DNA from: Filimonas lacunae
Lineage (GTDB): Bacteria > Bacteroidota > Bacteroidia > Chitinophagales > Chitinophagaceae
Direction: 5' to 3'
Assembly (NCBI RefSeq): GCF_002355595.1
Contig: NZ_AP017422.1
Location: 4,588,001 to 4,652,000 of the forward strand
DNA length: 64,000 nt
Shown: piece by piece, positions 7,492 through 17,416 of the stretch
Layout of the letters: every line of letters begins with the position of its first letter
Position numbering within the stretch: the stretch's first letter is position 1
The notes under the pieces: generated by a model
The model's input: only the letters and a program-made list of their open reading frames with translations
Database searches by the model: none
What the model was told of the DNA's origin: nothing
Position numbers and translations under genes: made by a program

Positions 7492-10136
7492 GGTTTTTCA
7501 CCGCTAGTATCGTAACCTAAATAATGATCAATTTCAAATTGCTTGCTTACAGAAATCGGTTCTACCATCCACAAAGGAGCCTGCTTATCTTTTAAATAAT
7601 AATCAAAGAACTGCTCCATCCTTAAGGTATAATCCTGACATGAAGCCTTTGACGCAAGTATATGCCCCTGATCTTTATATTGTAATAACCATGCTTTCTT
7701 ATGCATACTTTTTAAAGCAATATAAAATCCCTGAATCATAGAAAAAGGCGCATTGAAATCGCCTCGATTTCCCATCAACAAAATAGGAGTTTCTACTTTA
7801 TCCGCAAAAAAGATAGGGGAATTATCTAAATAAGCCTCTCTATTCTCCCATAAATTTACACCCAATCGTGGCTGTCCGTTCTCAACAAAATCCTTCATAG
7901 GAAAACCGCTCCATCCCCAAACGGAAGTAGCCATGCCAATTAAATCAGAAAGTCCTGATGCAGAAATAGCGGCTTTATATCTAGATGAGTGAGTTATAAT
8001 TAAATTAGTTTCATACCCACCCAAACTATGCCCCTGCAATCCAATCTTATTGCTATCAATGAAATTTAATCGAACAAGAGAATCTGTTGCCAAAGTAATA
8101 TCCTTTAATACACTTTGAGTAAATTGCCCAAATTGAAAATGCATATCCACACAACAAACCAGATATCCATGACTAACAAACCAAGGAATGTTTATATTAG
8201 CATAAGAAAGAGCAGGAGGAAAATATCTATTTAAATCATCCGTTTTTCGCTCATAATAGTGCAAAATAACAGGATACTTCTTTGTAGGATTGAAATTCTC
8301 CGGCTTATATAAAACAGCCATCCTGATCCCGTTTTCACAATCTCCAACTAAATTATTCATTTTCCATGTTAATAGTTCTGATGTAATCCAGTTGTATTTT
8401 AGCTCAGGTCTTATATCTGTCAAACAGGTGAAATTAACAAGATCGTTTGTAAAATACAAATTGGGAGACACGGCAGCGCTCATCCTCATCACTATAAAGC
8501 AATCCTTACCTAATGCTTTTATCGGCATTTCATCCAGTACTCCTACAAAATTACTCAAGCGGGAAAAAGTTACTTTCCTCTCTATCTTGAGTCTATAATA
8601 ATTAATAGATTTGTCCAAATTATTAAACCCTTTTAAAAACATACTTATCCCACTACCTAACCCATCAGTTACTTTCTTGGCATCAATCCAATGAAAAGAA
8701 ATGTCCTCTTTTTTTGCTATTTCCTGTGTCAAACTTATCATTGGCTTTTGCTGCTTAAAATCAACCAACCAGATATCAGAATAACCATCCTGAACGATTA
8801 CCTTACCGCTGCCTTTCAGCCATGTAAGCGGAGAATGAATTCCAATATAACCATTATCTACCCTATTCCTTCTCTTCCAACTATCCCATGTGCCAGTTGC
8901 TGCAATGATTAGCTTACCAGTTTGCATATTTAGACTTAACCAAGAGGATTTACTAGAATCAAAATAAAACAAATAGTTGTCTCCTGGAGAGACAAAAACA
9001 TTCCCCTCATCTACATCTTTAGATGCAAACTTTACCCATCTCCTAACATCTAACATATTGTAATACTTATTCCCATCATTATCAACACCAATCCAAACCT
9101 TCTTTTCATCATCATTCCAAAACCGTGTAAATATGACACTATCTACACGTATACTCGACCCATCTATCAAATTTAAACTCCAGACGCTATTAGAATAATG
9201 CCTTTTATAATTTACGTCTGTTTTCCAAAATGGATCCTTATAGTTATTTACTATTACCAAAGGAATGGAAGACTCTCTCTGGTATTTTTCATAATACCTA
9301 TACTCATCTTCCTTTACAAGTTTCAATAATAATGTATTTCCATTGAAGGCAATTATCTCATTTAACAACATGCCTCTCTCCATACTTTTATTTCCTTCCG
9401 ACACAACACTCTTTGCTTCACCTGTTACAGTATTAAAGCTCCAAACGCTTTTTCTATTTACTTTATCTCTACAAAGAAAAGCAATACATCCATTACCTTT
9501 TCCCCAAATCACGTTCTCAACTTCTAGCTGTAACAAAACACTTTTACTTTTTTTATTCGCTCCAATTTTCTCCCACCACACCCAATTGCTTTTTACTTTA
9601 TTACTTTTAACCGAATCTTTAACAAAGACAATCTCCCCACTTTCTTTATTATAAAAAGACTGGGAAACTTCCCCCATTAATTCATCTATATTATCACTAT
9701 TACTAAGTTTTTTCAAAAACAATTTATTTTCCCGATTTTTCAACCTGTACAAAAGAATAGTCTTTTCTTTACTTTGTATAATTTCATAGTAAATAACATC
9801 ACTAATATAATTAATCCCTTTATTTTTAAATGTAAAAATCCCCAGACTATCCTTACCTTTCATAAAAACAACTTTACCAACCTCGCTATAGATGCACTTA
9901 TCACCAATCTTCCCTCCTTCAACAGCAGTACTCCAACTTTTATCGGTTGCCTGAATATGCAAAATTGTAGTTTCTCCTTCCCTAACAGAATAAACCACAT
10001 ACCGTCCATCATCCGCTATCTCAGACCTATTACTAATAGATTGCCAGTTTTCACATGCATTCAAATTTATTATAGGTTTTTGCGAAATACATATGACTAT
10101 AGGGCAGAATGATAGAACAAGCAGCAAAAATTTCAT
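7488..10136 (-). CDS. Secreted S9 (prolyl oligopeptidase-like) serine peptidase
   Basis: Start placed at 10136 (MKFLLLVLSFCPIVICISQ), which gives a clean signal peptide and 882 residues; an upstream in-frame ATG at 10193 would bury it. The N-terminal two thirds has repeated WD/beta-propeller-like motifs. The C-terminal third is an alpha/beta hydrolase with GHSLGGY (nucleophile Ser704), GNRGDFNAPF (Asp793) and KDQGHIL (His825), the S9 triad order. Likely periplasmic or surface, cleaving peptides. It is the last gene of the LanKC operon, 63 bp after the synthetase. Prolyl oligopeptidases are the known leader-removing proteases of some actinobacterial class III lanthipeptides (FlaP-type), though those are cytosolic, so a similar job here is inference. 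Unusually AT-rich. Confidence 0.85.
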   Translation of the reverse strand: MKFLLLVLSFCPIVICISQKPIINLNACENWQSISNRSEIADDGRYVVYSVREGETTILHIQATDKSWSTAVEGGKIGDKCIYSEVGKVVFMKGKDSLGIFTFKNKGINYISDVIYYEIIQSKEKTILLYRLKNRENKLFLKKLSNSDNIDELMGEVSQSFYNKESGEIVFVKDSVKSNKVKSNWVWWEKIGANKKSKSVLLQLEVENVIWGKGNGCIAFLCRDKVNRKSVWSFNTVTGEAKSVVSEGNKSMERGMLLNEIIAFNGNTLLLKLVKEDEYRYYEKYQRESSIPLVIVNNYKDPFWKTDVNYKRHYSNSVWSLNLIDGSSIRVDSVIFTRFWNDDEKKVWIGVDNDGNKYYNMLDVRRWVKFASKDVDEGNVFVSPGDNYLFYFDSSKSSWLSLNMQTGKLIIAATGTWDSWKRRNRVDNGYIGIHSPLTWLKGSGKVIVQDGYSDIWLVDFKQQKPMISLTQEIAKKEDISFHWIDAKKVTDGLGSGISMFLKGFNNLDKSINYYRLKIERKVTFSRLSNFVGVLDEMPIKALGKDCFIVMRMSAAVSPNLYFTNDLVNFTCLTDIRPELKYNWITSELLTWKMNNLVGDCENGIRMAVLYKPENFNPTKKYPVILHYYERKTDDLNRYFPPALSYANINIPWFVSHGYLVCCVDMHFQFGQFTQSVLKDITLATDSLVRLNFIDSNKIGLQGHSLGGYETNLIITHSSRYKAAISASGLSDLIGMATSVWGWSGFPMKDFVENGQPRLGVNLWENREAYLDNSPIFFADKVETPILLMGNRGDFNAPFSMIQGFYIALKSMHKKAWLLQYKDQGHILASKASCQDYTLRMEQFFDYYLKDKQAPLWMVEPISVSKQFEIDHYLGYDTSGEKP

Positions 10137-10199
10137 TATTTCACTTTTAGAATGAAAGAAGTACTTAAGTAGAAAAATATAACAAAATTTCAAGTGTAT

Positions 10200-12728
10200 T
10201 TACAAAAGTAAAGGAGGCAATTCTGAGCCTACCTTATAGCATCGCAGTAAGAAATAAAGTATGCCCCCGGTTCCGGTAAATAATTCTATAGAAGGTAAGG
10301 AATACTCATCCATTCGCCAGCAACTAACCATGGGATCCAATCTTATTTCAAGGTTGCTTATTTGTGTTAAAATATGTTCAGCACCCTTTTGGCACCTACT
10401 ATCGTTTAGTACTTTTCCAGCTTCCAGTAATAAATCCCCCAACCCGGCTACACCGGATTCATAGCAGGTATCTACTGCATGAATATAATCAGGCAAAGTA
10501 TTCAACCCTTGTTCCAATAAATATCTGTACCTGACATCTCCACAAACTTTATAGCCCGTTAATAAACAAAATAACATATCAATACCTCCCACACGATTAT
10601 TAGCCGTCAAATTACTAACGAGCCAATTGGTTCCTTTTTTAGCAGCATTGATTACATTTTCATCTCCAAATACCTCAGCCAATCGCCAAAGAGCATATAC
10701 AATACCCGTAACACCATACAAATACTCAATCATCCTTCTATACTTTCCATCAGACGGAACATCCACTTCCCAGCTACCATCTGCTTTTTGTTGCTGAATC
10801 AGATAAAACACACATCTTTCTATCACCTCTCGAGTTCTGGTTTCTCCCAAAATACATCTGCCATGTAAAACTGCCAAACCATAACCTGCTACTCCATTAT
10901 GAACATTCGTACTTTGAAGAGGATGTTGAAGCAGCTGAGTCAATACCCCCTCCCAGTCATCAGTATTGTCTATAATTCCTGCTTCTATACTTGCAGAAAT
11001 AGCAAGTATAACTCCCCCCACTCCGTTTAATCCGCACACTAAAGAGTCTAACTTATACAAACACACTCGCTGTAAATAATCTAAATTTGCTGCCAAAACC
11101 GCTTTATTACCTTCAGTATCTATTCCGACATGTCTTAATTGAGCCAGCAAAAACACACCTCCTGAAACCCCATCAAAAAAACCTGGAGAAACTCCAATAA
11201 CAGGATCTGCCTGTAACTCCTTTTTATACTTACTTACCCATATCAATTCTGTAGTCAGAGTATCAAACCGGTTAAAATACCCCATTCCCTTTTTAAGTAA
11301 ACTACTCAAATCTACATTCGCTTTCCCTTCATTAATATAAAATATCTTATCTATTTTTTTTCTATACTGCAATAAAAAAGTATATATATTATCTACAACT
11401 GGCCGCGCATCTGCCTCCCCCCTGACACAGGCGGCTATCAAAGAAGCCACCGCTTCTTCCTTAATAAAATAGACCAGCTTGTCATACAAATAATCAGTCT
11501 GTTCAAAATCCAACCGCACAGGAGAAAAACCGGTAAAAAAAACTTGCATTAATCCCCCTAAACCAAACACATCGTACGCTTCTGTAGGATGACTATCATT
11601 TACCCTATCAGTAGGAGGTCTAAATCCATATGTCCCCCACTTATATGGTGGCTGTGGCTCATTGTTCCTAAAGTCATAAGCCAGTTCCATATCTATGACA
11701 AATACATTTTCACCAACCACCATAAAGTTTTCAGGAGAAAGGTCGCGATGTAAATAGCCTAATTGATGCATAGTTTTTACACAAAAAACAATCTGCAATA
11801 ACAAATCTATCAACCTCTTTTTATTATGAATAGGCAACTGCCACCAGGCACTAAAATTCTGCAAATCAGCAACCACTTCGTCCAACGGGCGTCCCTTTAT
11901 CAGCTGCATAGCAAAATACACATCTTCATTAATCGTAAACAAATCTATTGCCTTAGGTATTTTGATGTGTCTTTCTAATGCCTTGTGCAACTTAAACTGC
12001 CACATCAGCCTATCCCTCGCGTCCCTTCCTTCATCATCTACAAAAACATTCTTACGCCCCTGTTTAATCACACACATTCCCATTTTAAAAATATTTTTAA
12101 AAAAAACAGCCTTTATCACATTTCCTTTAAAATTTGCCTTAATTAATCCTATTGGACGATAAGACTTGTTCAAAACATTTTCTTTCACAGGCAATACAGG
12201 TACAGCTATATGCCCGAAAGGCCATCTTACATCGCATGGCAAACTAAAAGGATGTATGTTATCTGTAATGCTAAAATCTGCAAATCTTGCATATACTGTC
12301 CCCCCTAATAAACTTGAACCAGGAATATCTGCCCCACGAAATTGTGTAGTAATAGATGTTAAATGTTCCGCTAGTTGAAGTAATTGAGCATCAGAAACAG
12401 CGCCAACAATTACAACTTTGCTAAATTGTGCGTATCCATACCTACCCATGATAATATCTTCAGCTTCCTGCAAATTAAAAGGGATACGATACACATAGCC
12501 CCCGTTAAACAATTCAGGTAATATAACTGCTAAAAAATGAGTTAACTGCTGTGGAATAACCGACAACTCCAACAACCATCTTTCCTCATACGGTAAATCT
12601 CCCACCTGTATATAAGCTCCTAAACGACGAAAGGATATCTGCCTTTCACTTAACAATACACTTAGGTCAGGTATTGCACTAATATATTCAGGAGTAAGCC
12701 CCAAAGCACTTTCATTGATCATTGTCAT
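10200..12728 (-). CDS. lanKC: Class III-type lanthionine synthetase (LanKC): lyase, kinase and cyclase-like domains
   Basis: 842 residues with three domains. N-terminal LanKC lyase-like region (about 45-200, with GRYGYAQFSKVVIV). Ser/Thr kinase-like domain (about 215-450): IKQGRKNVFVDDEGRDARD with Lys222, HRDLSPENF at 327, DME (346-348) in place of DFG, and YDVFGLGGLM. C-terminal LanC-like alpha-toroid (about 505-835) with GLNGVGG, NGVAGYG, YGVTGI, SGVAGLG and TGTGGI repeats. The Cys-Cys-His zinc ligands of true LanC are absent (EYLYG and CYESG where WCYG and CHG are expected), as in class III rather than class IV enzymes. Family role: phosphorylates Ser/Thr in a precursor, eliminates phosphate to dehydro-residues and forms (methyl)lanthionine or labionin with Cys. 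It overlaps the upstream GT-C-like gene by 4 bp (ATGA), so the two are translationally coupled. Confidence 0.88.
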   Translation of the reverse strand: MTMINESALGLTPEYISAIPDLSVLLSERQISFRRLGAYIQVGDLPYEERWLLELSVIPQQLTHFLAVILPELFNGGYVYRIPFNLQEAEDIIMGRYGYAQFSKVVIVGAVSDAQLLQLAEHLTSITTQFRGADIPGSSLLGGTVYARFADFSITDNIHPFSLPCDVRWPFGHIAVPVLPVKENVLNKSYRPIGLIKANFKGNVIKAVFFKNIFKMGMCVIKQGRKNVFVDDEGRDARDRLMWQFKLHKALERHIKIPKAIDLFTINEDVYFAMQLIKGRPLDEVVADLQNFSAWWQLPIHNKKRLIDLLLQIVFCVKTMHQLGYLHRDLSPENFMVVGENVFVIDMELAYDFRNNEPQPPYKWGTYGFRPPTDRVNDSHPTEAYDVFGLGGLMQVFFTGFSPVRLDFEQTDYLYDKLVYFIKEEAVASLIAACVRGEADARPVVDNIYTFLLQYRKKIDKIFYINEGKANVDLSSLLKKGMGYFNRFDTLTTELIWVSKYKKELQADPVIGVSPGFFDGVSGGVFLLAQLRHVGIDTEGNKAVLAANLDYLQRVCLYKLDSLVCGLNGVGGVILAISASIEAGIIDNTDDWEGVLTQLLQHPLQSTNVHNGVAGYGLAVLHGRCILGETRTREVIERCVFYLIQQQKADGSWEVDVPSDGKYRRMIEYLYGVTGIVYALWRLAEVFGDENVINAAKKGTNWLVSNLTANNRVGGIDMLFCLLTGYKVCGDVRYRYLLEQGLNTLPDYIHAVDTCYESGVAGLGDLLLEAGKVLNDSRCQKGAEHILTQISNLEIRLDPMVSCWRMDEYSLPSIELFTGTGGILYFLLRCYKVGSELPPLLL

Positions 12729-14239
12729 TCTCCTGCATTTAAAGATGTAGATAATATAGGTTCATTGCCTACCTCCACCTTAGCATCCTGTAACTTGCCA
12801 ATCTGATATATCTGCTTTATTAATAACACGGAAAAAATACCGTTTAAAACAAAAGAGAACAACTGATACCGCAACACCAAAGGGGCCAGCGACACACTGA
12901 ACATAAAATTGAGCAGTACAAAGGCAAGCGCAAGCAATAATGACTGTTTAAAATGCGACGACATAAAAGCAAAGCCATTTAATAGAACAATCCCCAATAA
13001 GGCGGCGAGGAAAATAACATTGAACAAGGTATTCACTACAGATATATATTCTGCCCAGGCAAGCTTTTTGTTATAAGCTTTTACATAGCCATTTTTATAT
13101 CCAAACCATCTTACAGCCTCAATTCCCACACTATCACTACCCTGGTTATACATTTTTAAAAACTCACCAGGTGGGGCAAAATAATTCCAGGCATTGGGCA
13201 GCCAAAAATGTTGAGTATAAGCTACCGGGTGTTTCTTTATCAGGTATGCCCCATATTCATGATACAAGGGGGCCATAGTGGCCCATTTTTTAAAATAATC
13301 TGCCGCACTGTCTTTGCTGTTTTTAAATGTTAACAGCAGGAATTTGAGTAATGGGCCATTCCATATATAATAGGCACCCATGGAAGAATCAGGTCTGCTT
13401 TTCACCGTATCCAGCGAATCCATATGCCTGTTTACTACCGCCTGCAATGCGGCAAACTTAGCAGGTGGGGCCTCTTTATCCCTCGGCAACCGACTATACA
13501 TAAATAAAGCGTCCCCTCCAAGCATCCAGCCTCCGAAAGGGCTGAACTGTGCCTTACCTGTAAAGGCTTTATATTCCTGGTTGTTATGCCATACAAACAC
13601 CCCCATTAATAAAACCATCAACAATACCCCCTTTATACGCACACCCCAGGACACTCTGGCCACCAGCAACACCAACACAGAAATTGCCGGGTAAAACAAT
13701 GCATTGTAACGGATAGTGAATAATATAAAAATGAGAATTGCATGCCACCATACCAAACGGGCAGTCGGCTGCACCAGCAGCTGCAGCAACAAACAAAACC
13801 ACAATAAACTTAAACTGGTAAATAACGCATCCGATGCTACATAATTACTAATGAGTATTACCGCAGGATTCAAAATAAAAATACCAGACAATATATACAG
13901 CCATTTTCGTGGCATTTGTAACAAATGTGCCATGCCGAATAAAAAATACAATATACACCCTTGCAAAATGAGGTACTGTACCAATACCAATACGATATCG
14001 TTACGTGTAAAAATGCTTTCCAACCGCAGGAACATCGAATAACCTACAGGCCAGAAACTAATAGGCGAATTATCCTTAGCAGCTGTAAGGTATCCATAAC
14101 TATCTGGCATAAAATTAGGGTGCGGATACAGCCATTTAAACACTACAAACTGCAAAAACAAAACAAAAGCGATTATCCACATGGCTACACGGTGTTGCCG
14201 AATGTAGAATAAAGGATGCGTAAAATTACTATGCTGCAT
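12725..14239 (-). CDS. Multi-pass membrane protein, GT-C glycosyltransferase-like (paralogue A)
   Basis: 505 residues from the start at 14239, chosen because the further upstream ATG (14284) would overlap the preceding gene by 32 bp. About ten hydrophobic segments. Between the first two lies an extracytoplasmic loop with PHPNFMPDSYGY, then WPVGYSMFLR; the acidic PDSY motif sits where GT-C enzymes carry a catalytic acid. Further shared motifs with the paralogues at 15899 and 17385 are SNYVASDALF and HPVAYTQHFWLPN. Probable polyprenyl-phosphate-sugar-dependent glycosyltransferase or another membrane transferase; acceptor unknown. Its stop overlaps the LanKC start by 4 bp, a strong hint that the two act together. 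No named family recognised with certainty. Confidence 0.65.
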   Translation of the reverse strand: MQHSNFTHPLFYIRQHRVAMWIIAFVLFLQFVVFKWLYPHPNFMPDSYGYLTAAKDNSPISFWPVGYSMFLRLESIFTRNDIVLVLVQYLILQGCILYFLFGMAHLLQMPRKWLYILSGIFILNPAVILISNYVASDALFTSLSLLWFCLLLQLLVQPTARLVWWHAILIFILFTIRYNALFYPAISVLVLLVARVSWGVRIKGVLLMVLLMGVFVWHNNQEYKAFTGKAQFSPFGGWMLGGDALFMYSRLPRDKEAPPAKFAALQAVVNRHMDSLDTVKSRPDSSMGAYYIWNGPLLKFLLLTFKNSKDSAADYFKKWATMAPLYHEYGAYLIKKHPVAYTQHFWLPNAWNYFAPPGEFLKMYNQGSDSVGIEAVRWFGYKNGYVKAYNKKLAWAEYISVVNTLFNVIFLAALLGIVLLNGFAFMSSHFKQSLLLALAFVLLNFMFSVSLAPLVLRYQLFSFVLNGIFSVLLIKQIYQIGKLQDAKVEVGNEPILSTSLNAGE

Positions 14240-14252
14240 GGTGGGTATGTTA

Positions 14253-15863
14253 TTATTTAACCAGGTTAGGTGCCGGTGTTGCATTTACCACCGTAACCCT
14301 GGCCACTTCTTCTTTCTTCTCTTCGTGGTATTCCTGCTCGGTATTAATACTCCAGATATTATCTTTATTGCTATAGCCGGCCACAATATTATCCACAGCA
14401 ACCATAGCCGTAAGCATGCTATGATCGGCATTATTGTATTTATGCATGCCATTACGGCCCACTAAAAACAGGTTGGTGTATTGATCAGTAAACCGGCGCA
14501 ATTCATCGAATCGCTCATAGGTGCCAAAATAAGCAGGATATGTTTTTTCCATCCGTAACACGGTTGCATCCAGCACATCTTCCGGCAAGGCTAACCCCAT
14601 TTTTTTCAATTCCGCTATACCCGTTTGTTTAATAGCTTCATCAGGCTGCTTCCAGAAATCATCGGTGGTGTTACAGAAATACTCCATACCTACCCACACA
14701 GTGTCAGGGTCGTTTACCATAAACGGACTCCAATTATTAAACAACTGCAAGCGGCCAACTTTTACATCCTTCTCCTGTATATAAATCCAGGTATCTTCCA
14801 GCTTGCTGGAAAGTTTTTTCAGCAGCACTCCTACGGTAATAAAGTCACGATATTGCAAGCCAGCCGCTATTTGCTGCACCGCAGAAGGCACCACATCATC
14901 TAGGCCCGCAATTAGCTCCTGCACTGGCATAGTACTGAAATAATAATCCCCCTCCCAGGAAGTGCATTCGTTCGTGTAGGCATTTTGGGTAGTAATCGAG
15001 GCAATTTTCCCTTTATGCCCTTCTATACCCTGCACATTTTCGTGCATCAGGATAGTGCCCCCCATTTCCTGTATCTGCCGGGCTACTTCTTCCCATAGCT
15101 GGCCGGGGCCGAATTTGGGATACAGAAATTTTTCAATCAGGCTAGTTTCTACATCCTTTTGATGGATGTCACCTTTTTTCTTGCCTTCTTTATATAAAGC
15201 AGATTTCACCGCATGAGCTAAGGCGGCACTGATGCTTACCCCTTTAATACGCTGCGCACCCCACTCGGCAGATATATTTTTACAGGGCACGCCCCATACT
15301 TTTTCTGTATAATCTTTAAAAAACAGGTGGTATAGCTTTTTGCCAAAACGGTTGATAAAAAAGTCTTCCAGGCTTTTTTCTTCTTTTAAAGGCCTTAACC
15401 GCGCATGCAAGTAGGAATACATAATTTGGAAAGTAGTTACCAGTCCCAGCTTCCGTAACGTATCTACTGATAACTTGATAGGATAAGAGAAAAATTTGCG
15501 CAGAAAATAAATCCGGGATAGCCTGTTACGTACCAACATCACTTTATCCTCCTGCCCCTGCTTTATCTCACCCCTACTGTTTAGCTGGCGGGTTTTATTC
15601 TGGTAGCTAATTTCTAAAGCACCTGTATCATCCTGTACCGGCATAAATTGCAACCACCAATTCATTACACGGTCACTTTTGGAAAAGAACCGGTGCCCTC
15701 CTATGTCAATTCTATTGCCTTTGTAATTTACCGTTTTGGATATGCCACCAATATCACCGCTTTTTTCTAATATTACTGGTACTATATCTGTGCGTGTCAA
15801 CAATTCATAGGCAGCTGTTAAGCCAGCAGGGCCAGCCCCGATGATAATGGCAGTTTTCTTCAT
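14253..15863 (-). CDS. NAD(P)/FAD-dependent oxidoreductase, UDP-galactopyranose mutase/amine-oxidase-like (copy 1)
   Basis: 536 residues. N-terminal dinucleotide-binding fold with [14 protein letters not shown] (8-21), a second-strand acid in [15 protein letters not shown], and [16 protein letters not shown], a signature of the PRK07208-type flavoproteins related to UDP-galactopyranose mutase and protoporphyrinogen oxidase. The C-terminal [19 protein letters not shown] and [21 protein letters not shown] segments complete the FAD site. Charged tail. Substrate unknown; such proteins often sit in cell-envelope sugar clusters, consistent with the flanking GT-C-like genes (35 and 13 bp away). Closely similar to the gene at 23335-24978. 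Confidence 0.85.
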   Translation of the reverse strand: MKKTAIIIGAGPAGLTAAYELLTRTDIVPVILEKSGDIGGISKTVNYKGNRIDIGGHRFFSKSDRVMNWWLQFMPVQDDTGALEISYQNKTRQLNSRGEIKQGQEDKVMLVRNRLSRIYFLRKFFSYPIKLSVDTLRKLGLVTTFQIMYSYLHARLRPLKEEKSLEDFFINRFGKKLYHLFFKDYTEKVWGVPCKNISAEWGAQRIKGVSISAALAHAVKSALYKEGKKKGDIHQKDVETSLIEKFLYPKFGPGQLWEEVARQIQEMGGTILMHENVQGIEGHKGKIASITTQNAYTNECTSWEGDYYFSTMPVQELIAGLDDVVPSAVQQIAAGLQYRDFITVGVLLKKLSSKLEDTWIYIQEKDVKVGRLQLFNNWSPFMVNDPDTVWVGMEYFCNTTDDFWKQPDEAIKQTGIAELKKMGLALPEDVLDATVLRMEKTYPAYFGTYERFDELRRFTDQYTNLFLVGRNGMHKYNNADHSMLTAMVAVDNIVAGYSNKDNIWSINTEQEYHEEKKEEVARVTVVNATPAPNLVK

Positions 15864-15898
15864 CAGTTACATCTTTTTATCGGTAACAATTTCCTTTA

Positions 15899-17416
15899 TT
15901 ACAAGCCCTTATCAGGAACAACGGAGTTTTTAGCACGGAACATCTGACCGGAAGCCACCAAACCTGTAAGAGGCAGGAATAGCCATAAAATAATCCAGCC
16001 CATAAACATCGCATATACTTGGTAACGAAACATGACCGGCGAAGCCAGTATGCTAAATAAGGCATTCAAGACAAATGCAACACTCAATACTAACAATACC
16101 TTTCCCTGACAGACTTGTAATCTTTTGTACGCCCTGCTACTCAACACCACAATGCCTAAACCCAGCAACATCCCATTTAACCAGAGAAAAAAGCATTTAA
16201 ATACCTGCGCAACATAGTGCGATCCAAACAGCCAGTAACAATACACACCGTTTTGCAAACCAAACCATTGCTGCGCTACTAGCCATACATAGTCGTGCCC
16301 TTCATTGTATTTCCAGAATTGCTCTTCCATAGGTAGTAAGTAATTGATTACGTTTGGTAGCAAGTAATAGCGGGCGTAAGCAATGGGATGCTCAACAATC
16401 AATTTTCGACCATATAAAGCCATATCCTCGCCTGCTTTATGATAACACCATAAGCCGCTCTTGTCAGGATTGCGAAGATGCAGCGTTACCTTTTCATGAT
16501 ATTTCAAAGGCCCGTCGAAAGTGAGTATTAACCCCGGGCCGTCAAAAGGAGTGATATAAGCACGATTTCTATACGCGGTATCGTTGTACTCCCTTACATG
16601 CCTGTCAATCTCTGCCTGTGGGGTATGCGCAAATACATTCGTATCATGCTGAATATAAGGATACATGTACATAGCATTATTCGCCAACTGATAACCACTG
16701 AATCCATTGAATATTCTAATGCCCAACGCTTTTTCATTCGCCTGTTTGGTTGCAGTTACAAACCAACCCATTAAAAAAGCAACTCCTACAACAGTAGCTG
16801 CTTTTGCAATAAACGTATACCGGGTAAAAAACAATGCTATTAGCAGTAATACCGGATAGTATAAAGCCTGAAGCCGTAATATCATTAAATAGGTTAACAA
16901 AAGTACCTGTGCTAAAAAATGCCACCATTGGGGCTTTGTAACCATTAACACCAATATATGCAACCAGGCAACAGTTAAGGCTATAAACACCGCATCGCTA
17001 GCTATTAAATTAGCCAGGTATAAATACATAGGATTAAAAACCAGGAAGGCCAACATAGTTATCTTTATCCTTCTAGGGGGATTAAACACCTTAAAAAGCG
17101 TAGCTAAAAAGTGCAGACTGAATAGTTGCAAAAAAAGGTATTGCACTACTACATATACATAATGCCCGCTAGAAAAAAAATGCAGGGTACGCAAAAACCA
17201 GGCGTACCCTACCGGCCATATATGAGGTACTAATTGATATTTGTCTTTGGCCATTCCCATGTAGAAATAGGAATCCGGCATAAAATCAGGGAACGGGTAA
17301 ATTATTTTATACACTACAAACACTACCACCATAGCTAATATAGCAACAGTAAACAGATCTTTTGTTTCTGTTTTACCAGCATCACTACTGGGCGCTGGGC
17401 TGTTCAGTATTTGCAT
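15899..17416 (-). CDS. Multi-pass membrane protein, GT-C glycosyltransferase-like (paralogue B)
   Basis: 505 residues with ten or so membrane segments. The first luminal loop has YPFPDFMPDSYFY and then WPVGYAWFLR; later come ANLIASDAVF, HPIAYARYYLLPN and LLPMEEQFWKYNEGHDYVW. It is clearly paralogous to the genes at 12725 and 17385. The start at 17416 overlaps the preceding stop by 32 bp; no better start exists because the first membrane segment follows within about 25 residues. Likely a transferase using a lipid-linked donor; donor and acceptor cannot be read from the sequence. Confidence 0.65.
   Translation of the reverse strand: MQILNSPAPSSDAGKTETKDLFTVAILAMVVVFVVYKIIYPFPDFMPDSYFYMGMAKDKYQLVPHIWPVGYAWFLRTLHFFSSGHYVYVVVQYLFLQLFSLHFLATLFKVFNPPRRIKITMLAFLVFNPMYLYLANLIASDAVFIALTVAWLHILVLMVTKPQWWHFLAQVLLLTYLMILRLQALYYPVLLLIALFFTRYTFIAKAATVVGVAFLMGWFVTATKQANEKALGIRIFNGFSGYQLANNAMYMYPYIQHDTNVFAHTPQAEIDRHVREYNDTAYRNRAYITPFDGPGLILTFDGPLKYHEKVTLHLRNPDKSGLWCYHKAGEDMALYGRKLIVEHPIAYARYYLLPNVINYLLPMEEQFWKYNEGHDYVWLVAQQWFGLQNGVYCYWLFGSHYVAQVFKCFFLWLNGMLLGLGIVVLSSRAYKRLQVCQGKVLLVLSVAFVLNALFSILASPVMFRYQVYAMFMGWIILWLFLPLTGLVASGQMFRAKNSVVPDKGL

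Noticed and set aside
13584-13802. Short reading frames inside the GT-C-like genes (for example 13380-13694 plus and 13584-13802 minus)
   Set aside because: They lie wholly within well-supported membrane-protein genes and show no independent protein features.
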